Assembly (NCBI RefSeq): GCF_011058155.1 | Contig: NZ_JAALFC010000028.1 | Span: forward strand, 1 to 42,240 | Length of the DNA: 42,240 bases | Reading direction: 5' to 3' | Origin: Litoribacterium kuwaitense | GTDB lineage: Bacteria; Bacillota; Bacilli; Bacillales; DSM-28697 | Part shown: piece after piece, positions 25,811 through 34,364 of the stretch | Numbering within the stretch: position 1 is the first letter of the stretch | Layout: every line of letters begins with the position of its first letter | Notes under the pieces: model-generated | The model's database searches: none | The model's input: only the letters and a program-made list of their open reading frames with translations | Told to the model about the DNA's origin: nothing | Position numbers and translations under genes: made by a program

Positions 25811-25939
25811 ATGTCATCATTATTCAAAAAGCTATTGAGGTTATTAAAGAAGCCTTCAGTTCAACGCGCCATCAAAAACAAAGTCGTTCCGATGGCGAAG
25901 CGAGAGTATGAAAAGCGAAAACGGAACAAATCTTCATAA
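25811..25939 (+). CDS. Small basic protein
   Basis: A 42-residue frame with AAGGGGAAGCCG before ATG. It reads MSSLFKKLLRLLKKPSVQRA and continues to a Lys/Arg-rich end. It could be an amphipathic helix followed by a basic tail. An overlapping 53-codon frame from 25750 lacks a ribosome binding site. Family not recognised. It lies behind mhqD and before a terminator, so it may be the last gene of that operon. Confidence 0.55.
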   Translation: MSSLFKKLLRLLKKPSVQRAIKNKVVPMAKREYEKRKRNKSS

Positions 25940-25954
25940 TACATGTTGGACCAC

Positions 25955-25994
25955 AAATCCCCGGAAGCTCATTTGACGAGCACCGGGGATTTTC
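25955..25994. terminator. Bidirectional terminator
   Basis: AAATCCCCGG (25955-25964) pairs with CCGGGGATTT (25983-25992), then TT. It serves the mhq operon and perhaps the convergent lemA. Confidence 0.85.
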
Positions 25995-26009
25995 ATTGTG
26001 GGCTATTCA

Positions 26010-26525
26010 TCATTTAGGCCGTTTGAGCTTCACTCTCTTTAATGAAGGCCGTGTTTTAAGGCGCAACAGGCGGGCAATAGCGACTGCAGGAGAATTTGAT
26101 ATTTTGTCATTATAGCGTTGAACGCTTTCGTTATAAACATTTGCTGAATACATGATTCGTTGTTCGAGGTCATTTAAATCCTCTAATAAGGAGACGTTTT
26201 CTGTCTCATCAAGCCTTGGCAGTATTGGATAAAGCAAGCCTTTAATCGTATCGTTTGCGTGAATGCGCTCTTGAGTCGATCCTTTGATCAACTGCTGACG
26301 GAGGGTCATGACTTCCTCCCATGTCTGTTGATCTATTGCTGGTCGAAACGTTTGAAGGTCGACGATCATGTCGTGCCTTTGACGAAGTAACGTCTCAATG
26401 TCCGTTTGGCTCCGTTGCATAGACATACGCAAGCGAAGTAACGTGTTGTAGTGGGCGATAAAAAATAAGGTGATGCCGAACAGGACGATCGCGATGACAA
26501 AAAGTATGACTTGAAATTCACTCAT
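26010..26525 (-). CDS. lemA: LemA family protein
   Basis: A 171-residue protein with an N-terminal membrane helix (about 4-24) and a coiled helical domain. The family core is seen in LLRQRHDMIVDLQTF, ENVSLLEDLNDLEQRIMYSA and VYNESVQRYNDKISNSP. The start follows AAAGGGAGGAAATTGT. LemA proteins have no settled function in Firmicutes. It is monocistronic. Confidence 0.85.
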   Translation of the reverse strand: MSEFQVILFVIAIVLFGITLFFIAHYNTLLRLRMSMQRSQTDIETLLRQRHDMIVDLQTFRPAIDQQTWEEVMTLRQQLIKGSTQERIHANDTIKGLLYPILPRLDETENVSLLEDLNDLEQRIMYSANVYNESVQRYNDKISNSPAVAIARLLRLKTRPSLKRVKLKRPK

Positions 26526-26651
26526 ACAATTTCCTCCCTTTCTTCCACTTTATCAAAATCTGTCGTCGGATGCATATCACCGATAGCCAATCTAAAAACA
26601 AATTTTTCGGAAATTTCCTCCTGTTTGAGGTCATTTTTTGGAAAATGTAGG

Positions 26652-26703
26652 TTGACGAATGATATGAAAGGGTTTACACTGTGACTTATCAATTAAGATT
26701 GAT
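26652..26703 (+). promoter_or_regulatory. Promoter and operator of the ArsR gene
   Basis: TTGACG (26652-26657), 17 bases, TACACT (26675-26680). The perfect inverted repeat ATCAAT-TAAG-ATTGAT (26688-26703) lies just after the -10, where an ArsR repressor would block the transcript. Confidence 0.65.
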
Positions 26704-26718
26704 TAAGGGGGGAATGGT

Positions 26719-27033
26719 ATGACGACAGCTTGCGTTTCTAAAAGACGGCCCGTCACCGACTTTGAAAGTCCATTTAAAGCTCTAGCTGATGAAAAGCGCT
26801 TAAAAGTATTAAAACTGCTGACAAAACACGGCGCTTCGTGTGTCGTTGACTTAATGGAGTATATGGATATGCCACAATCTAAATTGTCTTACCATTTGAA
26901 AATTTTATTGCGTGCAGGTTTTATAGAAAAAGAGAGCCGCGGTACGTGGAGTTATTACACTGTACGAGAGGATCGACTTCGTGCCCTGCTTTCCGATGAG
27001 GTGACGGAGAGTTTTTGGTGGTCAGAGACATAA
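26719..27033 (+). CDS. ArsR/SmtB family regulator (AseR-like)
   Basis: A 104-residue winged-helix repressor. The recognition helix is DMPQSKLSYHLKILLRAGFI, with GTWSYYTVRED after it, very like B. subtilis AseR. AseR uses CVCDL to bind arsenite. Here the motif reads CVVDL (C41 kept, the second Cys now Val), and C5 may contribute. No efflux or arsenic gene lies beside it, and a terminator follows directly, so the target is elsewhere or it only controls itself. Confidence 0.85.
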   Translation: MTTACVSKRRPVTDFESPFKALADEKRLKVLKLLTKHGASCVVDLMEYMDMPQSKLSYHLKILLRAGFIEKESRGTWSYYTVREDRLRALLSDEVTESFWWSET

Positions 27034-27039
27034 AGTATA

Positions 27040-27092
27040 CAAAAAACACTTCTTTCATCTTCTCTATGCAGAGAATTGAAAGGAGTGTTTTT
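27040..27092 (+). terminator. Terminator of the ArsR gene
   Basis: AACACTT with CTTTC pairs with GAAAG and GAGTGTT, followed by a run of seven T. The inner loop contains TTCTCT/AGAGAA. Confidence 0.8.
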
Positions 27093-27209
27093 TTGCGTCG
27101 GCAAAGGGGGTAAGCGTGATCGCTCAAAAGGTATTTACACTTTGAGCGGTGGGGCAGGCGGATGTCATCTAAAACGAATACAGTTCAAAAATGTTGGTTC
27201 TACCAATGC

Positions 27210-27238
27210 TTGCCTCCGTTCGATCGGTTCGTTATGCT
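27210..27238 (+). promoter_or_regulatory. Promoter of the YkoGH-like system
   Basis: TTGCCT (27210-27215), 17 bases, TATGCT (27233-27238), 30 bases before the response regulator start. Confidence 0.5.
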
Positions 27239-27267
27239 AGTGTCATCTGAAGGTGGAGGCTAAATAA

Positions 27268-27966
27268 ATGACGAAAGAGCGCATTTTAATTATAGAAGAT
27301 GAAGCGTCAATTGCCCGTGTACTGAAGCTGGAGCTTGAGTATGAAGGATATGAAGCGCACTCCGTACATACAGGCTCAGAAGGCCTTTCGTGCTATCGCG
27401 AGGAACAATGGGACCTTATTTTGCTTGATGTGATGCTGCCTGAAATGAGTGGAACGGACATTTTAAGTCGGATTCGCTCAACAGGCGGTCAAACACCGAT
27501 CATTATGCTAACAGCACGAGACACGGTTTCAGATAAGGTTCAAGGCTTAGATTTAGGCGCCAACGATTACGTGACAAAGCCCTTTCAAATTGAAGAGCTC
27601 CTTGCCCGCATTCGTGCGATTTTAAGAACGACGTCATCAATGGCCAACAAACCTAAGGAAGGTGAATTGCAAGTTGGTGATTTGCAGGTGAATACGAAAA
27701 CGAGAGAAATTTGTAGAGATGGACGTTCTCTTGAATTAACACCAAGAGAATTTGATTTATTAATCTTTTTGATGAAGCACGAAGGTCAAGTATTAAGCCG
27801 AGAACAGATCCTTGATCACGTTTGGGGTTACGATTACTACGGTGACACGAATGTCGTCGACGTATATGTGCGGTATGTGCGTAAAAAAGTTGATTACCCA
27901 TTTGATGTTGCTTTGATTCAGACGGTTCGCGGTGTTGGTTATGTCATGAAAGCGCCAGGTGGCTAA
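27268..27966 (+). CDS. ykoG: OmpR family response regulator (YkoG-like)
   Basis: A 232-residue regulator. The receiver domain is about 1-120, with D54 in LILLDVML as phosphoacceptor and K in DYVTKPF. The winged-helix output domain is about 135-228 (LTPREFDLLIFLMKHEGQVL, YVRYVRKKV). It is followed after two bases by the histidine kinase and then by PepSY genes, the same order as ykoGHI in B. subtilis. Direct repeats before both PepSY genes are its likely targets. Confidence 0.9.
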   Translation: MTKERILIIEDEASIARVLKLELEYEGYEAHSVHTGSEGLSCYREEQWDLILLDVMLPEMSGTDILSRIRSTGGQTPIIMLTARDTVSDKVQGLDLGANDYVTKPFQIEELLARIRAILRTTSSMANKPKEGELQVGDLQVNTKTREICRDGRSLELTPREFDLLIFLMKHEGQVLSREQILDHVWGYDYYGDTNVVDVYVRYVRKKVDYPFDVALIQTVRGVGYVMKAPGG

Positions 27967-27968
27967 AT

Positions 27969-29314
27969 ATGAAAATGAGAGGGAAAATCTACCTTTTCTC
28001 GACGGTTTGGCTTGTGCTTGCGATGGTTGTGATCACGGTAGCGATCTATTATTTGTTTGAAAGCCGTCTTACTGAACGTGAAGAAGCTCAAGCAGCTCTT
28101 GAAACTGAACGCATCGCCGAGGCGTTGGCAGAGGCAGGAGGTGCAGTACCAACCGCGCAGCTTTTACGCGCATATTTGCCAGCAGAGGGCATGATCCGGA
28201 TAATTGAAGGAGAAAACGATTCGTCTCCCCTAGTCATTACAAAAGATCGAAGTACCGCGTCATTACCGCCGCTCTATAAAACGGGACAAAGTACAACACT
28301 GCGAGAGCTTGACGGAAGACGGTTCATTACAGCAACGTTTCCTGCCATGCTTAACGATGGTCGCCTCGTCACATTAGAGGTGACAGAAAACGTTGAAGAC
28401 ACTTATGCGCTTCTCGACATATTGCGTCTCGTTTTGTTTATCGCTGCGCTTGTCGTGTTAATCCCAAGTATTTTAGCAGGAAAAACCTTAGGCGACCTGA
28501 TCGTGAAGCCACTCATTACAATGACAAAAACAATGGAAGATATTCAAAAACAGGGCGATTTTCAACGAATTAAGTTAGATAAAACGTCAGATGATGAGCT
28601 GTCACAGCTGGCAGCGACTTTTAACAGGATGATGGATATCCTCGAAGAAAACTACGAAAAGCAGGAGCAGTTTGTTTCTGATGCCTCTCATGAGTTAAAA
28701 ACCCCTTTAACAGCGATTGAAAGTTATGCGAACCTCTTGAAACGTTGGGGAGCGAAAAAACCTGAAGTGCTGGAAGAATCGATTGAAGCCATAGTCTCAG
28801 AATCACAGCGAATGAAAGGCATGACTGAGCAAATGCTCGAACTCGCCAATCACGGTACAGAGCGATTGGAGCGCCAAGGGGTAATCTTAAATGAGCTTGT
28901 TCAAGAGACAGTGCAGACGATGCGTCAAGCGTATCAACGAACGATCATTTGGACAGACGATTTGGAAAAAGTGGTCGTTTACGCTGATAAGGAAAAAACA
29001 AAACAAGTGCTTTATATTCTTCTCGATAACGCCTTGAAATACAGTGACGAAGCAGTCGAGGTGCGTCTGCTTATGATGAAAAGCAAGGCGGGTTTTCCGT
29101 AACGGATCAAGGAGAAGGAATTCCTAAAGAGGACGTAGAGCATATATTCGACCGGTTTTATCGAGTGGATAAAGCGCGCAGCCGTCAGACTGGCGGAACG
29201 GGTCTTGGGTTGTCTATTGCCAAACGGATGATAGATGCTCATCGCGGAAGCATTGACGTTCAGACAAAGGAAGGCGAAGGGACAACAATTTCCGTCTGGC
29301 TCCCATTGTATTAA
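27969..29314 (+). pseudogene. ykoH: Sensor histidine kinase (YkoH-like), interrupted by one frameshift
   Basis: A membrane kinase with helices at about 8-30 and 150-172 and an extracellular domain between them. A HAMP-like region follows. H241 lies in SDASHELKTPLTAI, and the N box is [12 protein letters not shown]. At 29071-29072 one T is missing: adding it turns the 3' sequence into [20 protein letters not shown]. The G boxes and [20 protein letters not shown] then follow, with stop at 29312-29314. Repaired length is about 448. As read it would lose ATP binding. Confidence 0.9.
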
Positions 29315-29317
29315 CAC

Positions 29318-29350
29318 TCTCAGCAAAATCTCATTTGCGTCTGCTACATT
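29318..29350 (+). promoter_or_regulatory. TCTCA direct repeats and -10 before the first PepSY gene
   Basis: TCTCA at 29318-29322 and 29329-29333 are 11 bp apart. Eleven bases later is TACATT (29345-29350), a plausible -10. The same layout is before the second PepSY gene, suggesting a shared response-regulator site. Confidence 0.55.
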
Positions 29351-29384
29351 ATGAATATGAAATGTCCGAAAGGAGAGGATCGCA

Positions 29385-30215
29385 TTGAAAAAACGATGGT
29401 TTTGGGTTCCGATCGCCATCGTCGTCGTTGTAGGCGGATTTGGGATTCAGCAGCTTCTGGCGATTCAGCAGACAGCTCCCTTGTCAGAGCGAGATGTGAT
29501 AGAGAAAGTGACGGATTTTTATAATGGCGAAGTAACGGAGACGGATTTGATTAACGACACGTACGTGCTCGTACTAACGAATGATCAAGGTACGTATCAA
29601 ATTCAAGTCGATGCGACCGAAGGGTCTATTCAACGAATTAAGCAATTAGCTCAAAAAGAAGCACCCCAATCTCTACTGAGTGAAGAGGAAGTGAGTGAAA
29701 AAGCCCTTGAGGCGGCTGGTGGGGGAGAAGTCGTCTCTATTGAGGAAACAATGTTAGATGATATTAAGGCCTTTGCTGTAATCATTGAGCAGGAGAAGAA
29801 ACGCTATCATTTCAAAATGGACAGAAAAGATGGTGCAATTCTCGAGCAAGAGGAAGAAACACTTGAAGACCGTGAAACGCCAAAAGAACCGACAGATAAA
29901 AATGAAGCAAACAACCAAAATGATCAGGACGATACAAAACAGCCAAAGCCAACAAAGAACAACAATACGGTAAAAAACAACGACACGTCGACCCAGCCAG
30001 CGCAGCCACAGGCTAGCACCGTCGTCAGCTCAGCAGAAGCGATGAATATTGCCTTGCAAGCCGCTGGAGGTGGAACGGTGAAGGAAATGGAAGTCGATGA
30101 CGATGACGACACCGGGAAGGTCTACGAAATTGAAGTCATCCTCAATGACCAGGAAATCGATGTCGTTGTGCAAGCTCAATCTGGAGAAGTCATTTCAATT
30201 TCTTGGGATGATTAA
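29385..30215 (+). CDS. Membrane-anchored PepSY domain protein (YkoI-like)
   Basis: A 276-residue protein with an N-terminal membrane anchor (5-27) and three PepSY-like modules at about 33-85, 97-155 and 212-274. Each contains an AAGGG-type or similar helix and an EGSI/SGEV-type turn. A polar, Asn/Gln/Pro-rich linker (156-210) separates the last two. The TTG start follows AAAGGAGAGG. It would sit outside the membrane. PepSY proteins are thought to modulate peptidases or signalling; here the partner may be the adjacent kinase. Confidence 0.85.
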   Translation: MKKRWFWVPIAIVVVVGGFGIQQLLAIQQTAPLSERDVIEKVTDFYNGEVTETDLINDTYVLVLTNDQGTYQIQVDATEGSIQRIKQLAQKEAPQSLLSEEEVSEKALEAAGGGEVVSIEETMLDDIKAFAVIIEQEKKRYHFKMDRKDGAILEQEEETLEDRETPKEPTDKNEANNQNDQDDTKQPKPTKNNNTVKNNDTSTQPAQPQASTVVSSAEAMNIALQAAGGGTVKEMEVDDDDDTGKVYEIEVILNDQEIDVVVQAQSGEVISISWDD

Positions 30216-30231
30216 AACAAGATCATTCGTT

Positions 30232-30286
30232 TCTCATCAATTTCTCATTTTCTTCTTTCTTGTTTCTCAGAAGCACGAGGTATGAT
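30232..30286 (+). promoter_or_regulatory. TCTCA direct repeats and -10 before the second PepSY gene
   Basis: TCTCA at 30232-30236, 30243-30247 and 30265-30269, so starts are 11 and 22 bp apart. After 11 bases comes TATGAT (30281-30286). The repeats replace or overlap the -35 region, as in promoters activated by OmpR-type regulators. Confidence 0.6.
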
Positions 30287-30332
30287 GAAAATAGATCGAA
30301 GATAGATATTCCATTGAAGGAGGAATTTAACA

Positions 30333-31310
30333 ATGAACAAAAAAGTTACAGGTATTGCTTTAGCAGGCACATTAGCTTTAGGCGGTCTTGGTTTTGGTTC
30401 CCATGCGTTAGCGAATGGAACAGTTGAGCTCGAGCTTGATCACGAGCGCGGTGTCACCCAGCATACAGTTAATGCAGTTACCATTTCACCTGAAAAAGCG
30501 AAGGAAATTGCCCTTAAAGAACGAGACGGAAAAGTGACAGATTTTGAACTGACGAGAAATTATGGCCATGTCATGTATGAAGTTGATATTGCAGTCAATG
30601 GTGACGATGAAGATGTTTACGTAAGTGCTTGGAGCGGCAAGGTACTCATCGACGGAAAGCCGTGGGTACCTAAACAAGCTATAAAAGTGACACGTGATCA
30701 AGCTATCGAAGCAGCACTGAACAAAACAGGCGGCGGAACAGTGACAGATACCGACATTGAAGTCGAGCATGGAAGAGTGTTTTACGACATCGAAGTGCGG
30801 ACGTCTAAAGGCGAACGAAATGTTTATATCGACGCTCGCTCAGGCAAAATTTTAGCCGAACGTCCCGATTACGATCGTGATGATCACGATGACGATGATG
30901 ATAGAGACGAGGAAAACGTCAACGTGAATATTAGCAAGGAACAAGCGAAAGAAGCAGCGCTAAACGGAAAAAATAACCACGTTGATGACATTGAATTAGA
31001 GTACATCAATGGCAAATGGTACTACGAAGTGGACGTAGAAGATGACGGAAAAGATGATATTTACGTCGATGCGAACACAGGAAAAGTTGTCAATAAGTCA
31101 GAGCTCTATGACGTTGAACTTTCTATGCAGGAAGCACACAAGATCGCGCTAAAAAAAGCTCCAGGAACGATTGTGGAGGCATCTTTAGATGAAGATGACG
31201 GGCGCGGAGAATACGAATTTGAAATCCGGGCAAACAATGGTGATGAAGTAGAGATCACTATTGATGCTAAGACAGGAAGCATTATTGAATTTGAACGAGA
31301 CGACGATTAA
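30333..31310 (+). CDS. Secreted protein with four PepSY domains
   Basis: A 325-residue protein. Residues 1-27 are a signal peptide (MNKKVTGIALAGTLALGG, cleavage likely after SHALA). Four PepSY modules follow at about 48-106, 118-175, 198-254 and 262-321, each ending in an SGKV/ANTGK/KTGS-type turn. A strongly acidic linker (179-194, mostly Asp) separates modules two and three. The protein is very acidic overall, fitting an alkaline or cation-rich exterior. Strong ribosome binding site and start. Its promoter shares a repeat pattern with the upstream PepSY gene. Confidence 0.88.
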   Translation: MNKKVTGIALAGTLALGGLGFGSHALANGTVELELDHERGVTQHTVNAVTISPEKAKEIALKERDGKVTDFELTRNYGHVMYEVDIAVNGDDEDVYVSAWSGKVLIDGKPWVPKQAIKVTRDQAIEAALNKTGGGTVTDTDIEVEHGRVFYDIEVRTSKGERNVYIDARSGKILAERPDYDRDDHDDDDDRDEENVNVNISKEQAKEAALNGKNNHVDDIELEYINGKWYYEVDVEDDGKDDIYVDANTGKVVNKSELYDVELSMQEAHKIALKKAPGTIVEASLDEDDGRGEYEFEIRANNGDEVEITIDAKTGSIIEFERDDD

Positions 31311-31330
31311 TCGCTAATCAGCCGCAAGGT

Positions 31331-31370
31331 GTAGTCAAAGTTTACAATCACTTTGACTACGCTTTTTTTT
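31331..31370 (+). terminator. PepSY gene terminator
   Basis: GTAGTCAAAG (31331-31340) pairs exactly with CTTTGACTAC (31351-31360), then GC and eight T. Confidence 0.92.
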
Positions 31371-31581
31371 CGTCAAAAACGAAGTTCATGCAAACGGAAA
31401 AATAAGCACAGGCGTACCCCCTTTCAGGATGATAAATGATTGGTAATGAAGCATCATAAATCGTGTAGCTCTAAACAACAAACAAAAAATGTCACGTTGT
31501 TGCGCTCTGTCGGTCTGTAGCATTGAAAGGAGTGGCTGTGGTAAGGTAATTTCAGGACAATAAAGAAGGGCAGGGACGACG

Positions 31582-32283
31582 ATGAGACGTTTATTAATCG
31601 TTGATGACGATCCAGATATTGTGAACTTGATTGCGATATATTTGCAAAATGAAGGGTATGAAGTTGAAAAGGCATTCAATGGAGAGGAAGCATTTCAAGT
31701 CATGGAAGCGCAGGATGTTGATCTCGTCATCCTTGATGTTATGATGCCAAAAATGGATGGGATTGAGGTTACGCGGCGGATTCGTGAAGTTAAAGATACG
31801 CCAATCCTTATGGTCAGTGCAAAGGCAGAGGATATGGATAAGATTCTTGGGTTGATGACCGGAGCAGATGATTATATGATTAAGCCGTTTAACCCGTTGG
31901 AGCTGATCGCACGGGTCAAGTCGTTACTGCGTCGTTCCTATCAGTATAAACCTAATTCCCCAGCTGAAGAAGACGAGGATCATGCTCATTTGCTACAATG
32001 TGGCCCACTGACCATTAACACGGCTCGCCATGAAGTGACGGTTGACGGTGACGTTGTTTCATTAACGGCAAAGGAATTTGATATTCTTCATCTCATGGCT
32101 CAGCATCCTGGTCGCGTGTATTCAGCTGAAAATCTATTTGAACATGTATGGAAGGAATCGTATTATTCGTCTAATAATACAGTGATGGTTCACATTAGTA
32201 ATTTACGTGACAAGATTGAAAAAAAGCTTGGATACAAAATGATTCATACGGTGTGGGGAGTTGGATATAAACTTGAAACGTAA
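31582..32283 (+). CDS. OmpR family response regulator (VanR-like)
   Basis: A 233-residue regulator. Receiver domain about 1-118 with D52 in LVILDVMM and K in DYMIKPFNP. The linker is acidic (SPAEEDEDHAH). The winged-helix domain is about 135-231, with LTAKEFDILHLMAQHPGRV and IHTVWGVGYKLE. Overlapping its 3' end is a VanS-like kinase. No vanHAX genes are near, so the VanR similarity concerns the family and not resistance. Confidence 0.87.
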   Translation: MRRLLIVDDDPDIVNLIAIYLQNEGYEVEKAFNGEEAFQVMEAQDVDLVILDVMMPKMDGIEVTRRIREVKDTPILMVSAKAEDMDKILGLMTGADDYMIKPFNPLELIARVKSLLRRSYQYKPNSPAEEDEDHAHLLQCGPLTINTARHEVTVDGDVVSLTAKEFDILHLMAQHPGRVYSAENLFEHVWKESYYSSNNTVMVHISNLRDKIEKKLGYKMIHTVWGVGYKLET

Positions 32284-33385
32284 AATCGTTCACCCGCTAC
32301 AGCTTCAGCTTTTGATTACGATTGGTCTTTCTGCTGTGCTCGGAGTACTCGTAGCGATGGCATTTATTTTTGTATGCATCATTATCGTTTCTATCGGCAT
32401 CGTACCTCCGAGTATTGTCGATTTAATTCGTAATCTTTTTGGCATAAATTTGGCGATCTTGATTGTCGGAGTTGTTAGTTCACTCGTTTTTTTCGCCTTA
32501 TTTATTATTTTTTTCACCCGTCGCTGGATGAAGGAGCTAGAGCAAACCATTCGTGGCAGTGAGTATATCGCCCAAGGGAAATTTTCTTACCGGCTTCCCT
32601 TCTCACGCAATGAAGAAATCGATCAACTGAGGACAAATTTAAACGCTGTGTCAACGCAATTAGATAGTGCTATTGCCGAGGAGAGAAATGCGGTTCAGGC
32701 AAAAAATGAGCTCGTTTCTAACGTGTCTCACGATTTGCGCACGCCTTTAACATCGATCATCGGCTACTTGCGTTTAATTGACGAGGATCGTTACAAAGAC
32801 GAGGTTGAGCTGCGCTACTTTACAGACATTGCTTACCGTAAATCTTTACGGCTGAATCGAATGGTAAACGACTTGTTTGAGTATACACGCGTAAGCTTCG
32901 GTGGAATCCGTATGAATAAACGCCCTTTGGATATTGTTTCTCTCTTACAGCAGCTAGGTTCAGAATATGACAATTCATTTCGCGCTTTGGGAGTTGAATT
33001 GAGTATTCATGGTGGTGAGAGGTCGGCAGTAGTTTTGGCAGATGGTGATCAGCTTGTGCGAGTTTTTGAAAACCTTTTTGCCAACTCCGTCAAGTATGGA
33101 GCGCAGGGAGGGAAGATTGATGTAGAGATTGAGCTGAACGGTGATGCTGTAGGTGTGAAGGTCATCAACTACGGGGAACCTATTCCAGAGGAGGACCTTC
33201 CTTATTTATTTGATCGGTTTTATCGTGTAGATAAATCGAGAACGGATGATCATGGGGGATCAGGACTTGGTCTGGCTATCTCTAGAAGCATTATTGATTT
33301 ACATGATGGGAAGATACAGGCGGACAGTACCCATGAAAAAACGACGTTCCAAGTCACACTTCCATTGTGGGAGAGGGCTTCTTGA
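32273..33385 (+). CDS. Sensor histidine kinase (VanS-like)
   Basis: A kinase of about 370 residues with two long membrane helices (about 14-45 and 58-82), a very short outside loop and a HAMP region. The phospho-His is H153 in SNVSHDLRTPLTSIIGY. The N box is VFENLFANSVKYG and the G2 box SGLGLAIS. TTG 32273 is preferred; TTG 32261 is also in frame but touches the GGGGAG site. The short outer loop suggests intramembrane sensing. It overlaps the response regulator gene. Confidence 0.87.
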   Translation: MKRKIVHPLQLQLLITIGLSAVLGVLVAMAFIFVCIIIVSIGIVPPSIVDLIRNLFGINLAILIVGVVSSLVFFALFIIFFTRRWMKELEQTIRGSEYIAQGKFSYRLPFSRNEEIDQLRTNLNAVSTQLDSAIAEERNAVQAKNELVSNVSHDLRTPLTSIIGYLRLIDEDRYKDEVELRYFTDIAYRKSLRLNRMVNDLFEYTRVSFGGIRMNKRPLDIVSLLQQLGSEYDNSFRALGVELSIHGGERSAVVLADGDQLVRVFENLFANSVKYGAQGGKIDVEIELNGDAVGVKVINYGEPIPEEDLPYLFDRFYRVDKSRTDDHGGSGLGLAISRSIIDLHDGKIQADSTHEKTTFQVTLPLWERAS

Positions 33386-33391
33386 CGAAAA

Positions 33392-33954
33392 TTAATGACG
33401 CTTCGTCAAGTGTAGCCATTCTCGTTTTAGCAGCCGATGCATGATGACGTCTCGGAGCTCGCCATCCTGCATAATATAATCTTTTAATAAACCTTCTTGC
33501 TGAAAGCCAAGTCGTGTGAGTAATTTTAATGACGCTTTGTTTTCAGGCATGACCGTCGCCCCAATTCGCAGAAGTCTTCCTTCCGAAAACCCCCAATGGA
33601 TCATTGTTGCTAGCGCTTCAGTAGCATAGCCGTTTCCCCAAAAAAATGGGTCCAGCTCGTAGCCCATTTCCACTCGCGCATTTCGTGGCGAGCATTCATG
33701 AAAGCCGCAGCTGCCTATAAAGATCGGTCGGCCGTTTTGGTTTTTTCGATTGCCCAGCGAAGACCCCAGCCATATTGAACGCTTTCCCGCAAAGAACGCA
33801 CTAAAAGGACGGCCTCCTCAAAGGTCGTTAGTTTTTCCATGCCATACATTTTTGTGACTTCTTTATTGCTTAAAATTTGAAAGAGCGGTTGGGCATCTTG
33901 CTCTCGTAACGGGCGGAGCCGCAAGCGGTTCGTATAGAGTGTTGGTACGTCCAT
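33392..33954 (-). pseudogene. GNAT acetyltransferase (RimJ/RimL type), interrupted by one frameshift
   Basis: The first frame reads from MDVPTLYTNRLRLRPLREQD to LRWAIEKTKT. The second continues as NGRPIFIGSCGFHE, VEMGYELDPFFWGNGYATEA and NKASLKLLTRLGF. The shift is at a run of four T on the plus strand (33735-33738); a fifth restores IEKTKNGRPIFIGSCGF. The combined protein is about 187 residues, the normal length, with the acetyl-CoA loop intact. It converges on the kinase gene with a 6-bp gap. Confidence 0.85.
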
Positions 33955-34044
33955 TGGACAGACCTCCTTAAGAACGGATCGTCAATTACTGTCCTTGAAT
34001 TGTACCATGAAATAAGTGGTGACATTGATGTCATGCGATCCTTA

Positions 34045-34080
34045 GCTAAAAAAACCCCGCATCCTTTTGCAGGTGCGGGT
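34045..34080 (-). terminator. Minus-strand terminator
   Basis: On the minus strand CCCGCACC pairs with GGATGCGGGG, followed by seven T. It may end long thiD transcripts. The 280 bp from here to thiD hold only a perfect 14-bp palindrome ATATGTTAACATAT (34129-34142) and no supported gene. Confidence 0.7.
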
Positions 34081-34364
34081 AGAAAAGGGGGTGGTTCTCA
34101 GGTGATTGATACAGATCGTGCTGTAAATATATGTTAACATATGAAGAAAATAAAATATAATCATTTAGCAGCGCTATTGCAAAAATGCATCATATGATAC
34201 AGAATATTCAGAATGATAATTTCTTGAATGGGAATAACGAACTAATTTTAGGGAGTAACAGACCATGAATCTTGGAGAAAAAATCACAGCTCCCTTGATT
34301 GTATAAAAGGAACTATGATCCATTGAAAAGGTTTGGCAAATAAGAGACGATAAGAGAATACTTT

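Noticed and set aside
25750-25911. A 53-codon frame behind mhqD
   Set aside because: No ribosome binding site; the overlapping frame from 25811 has one and a more protein-like ending.
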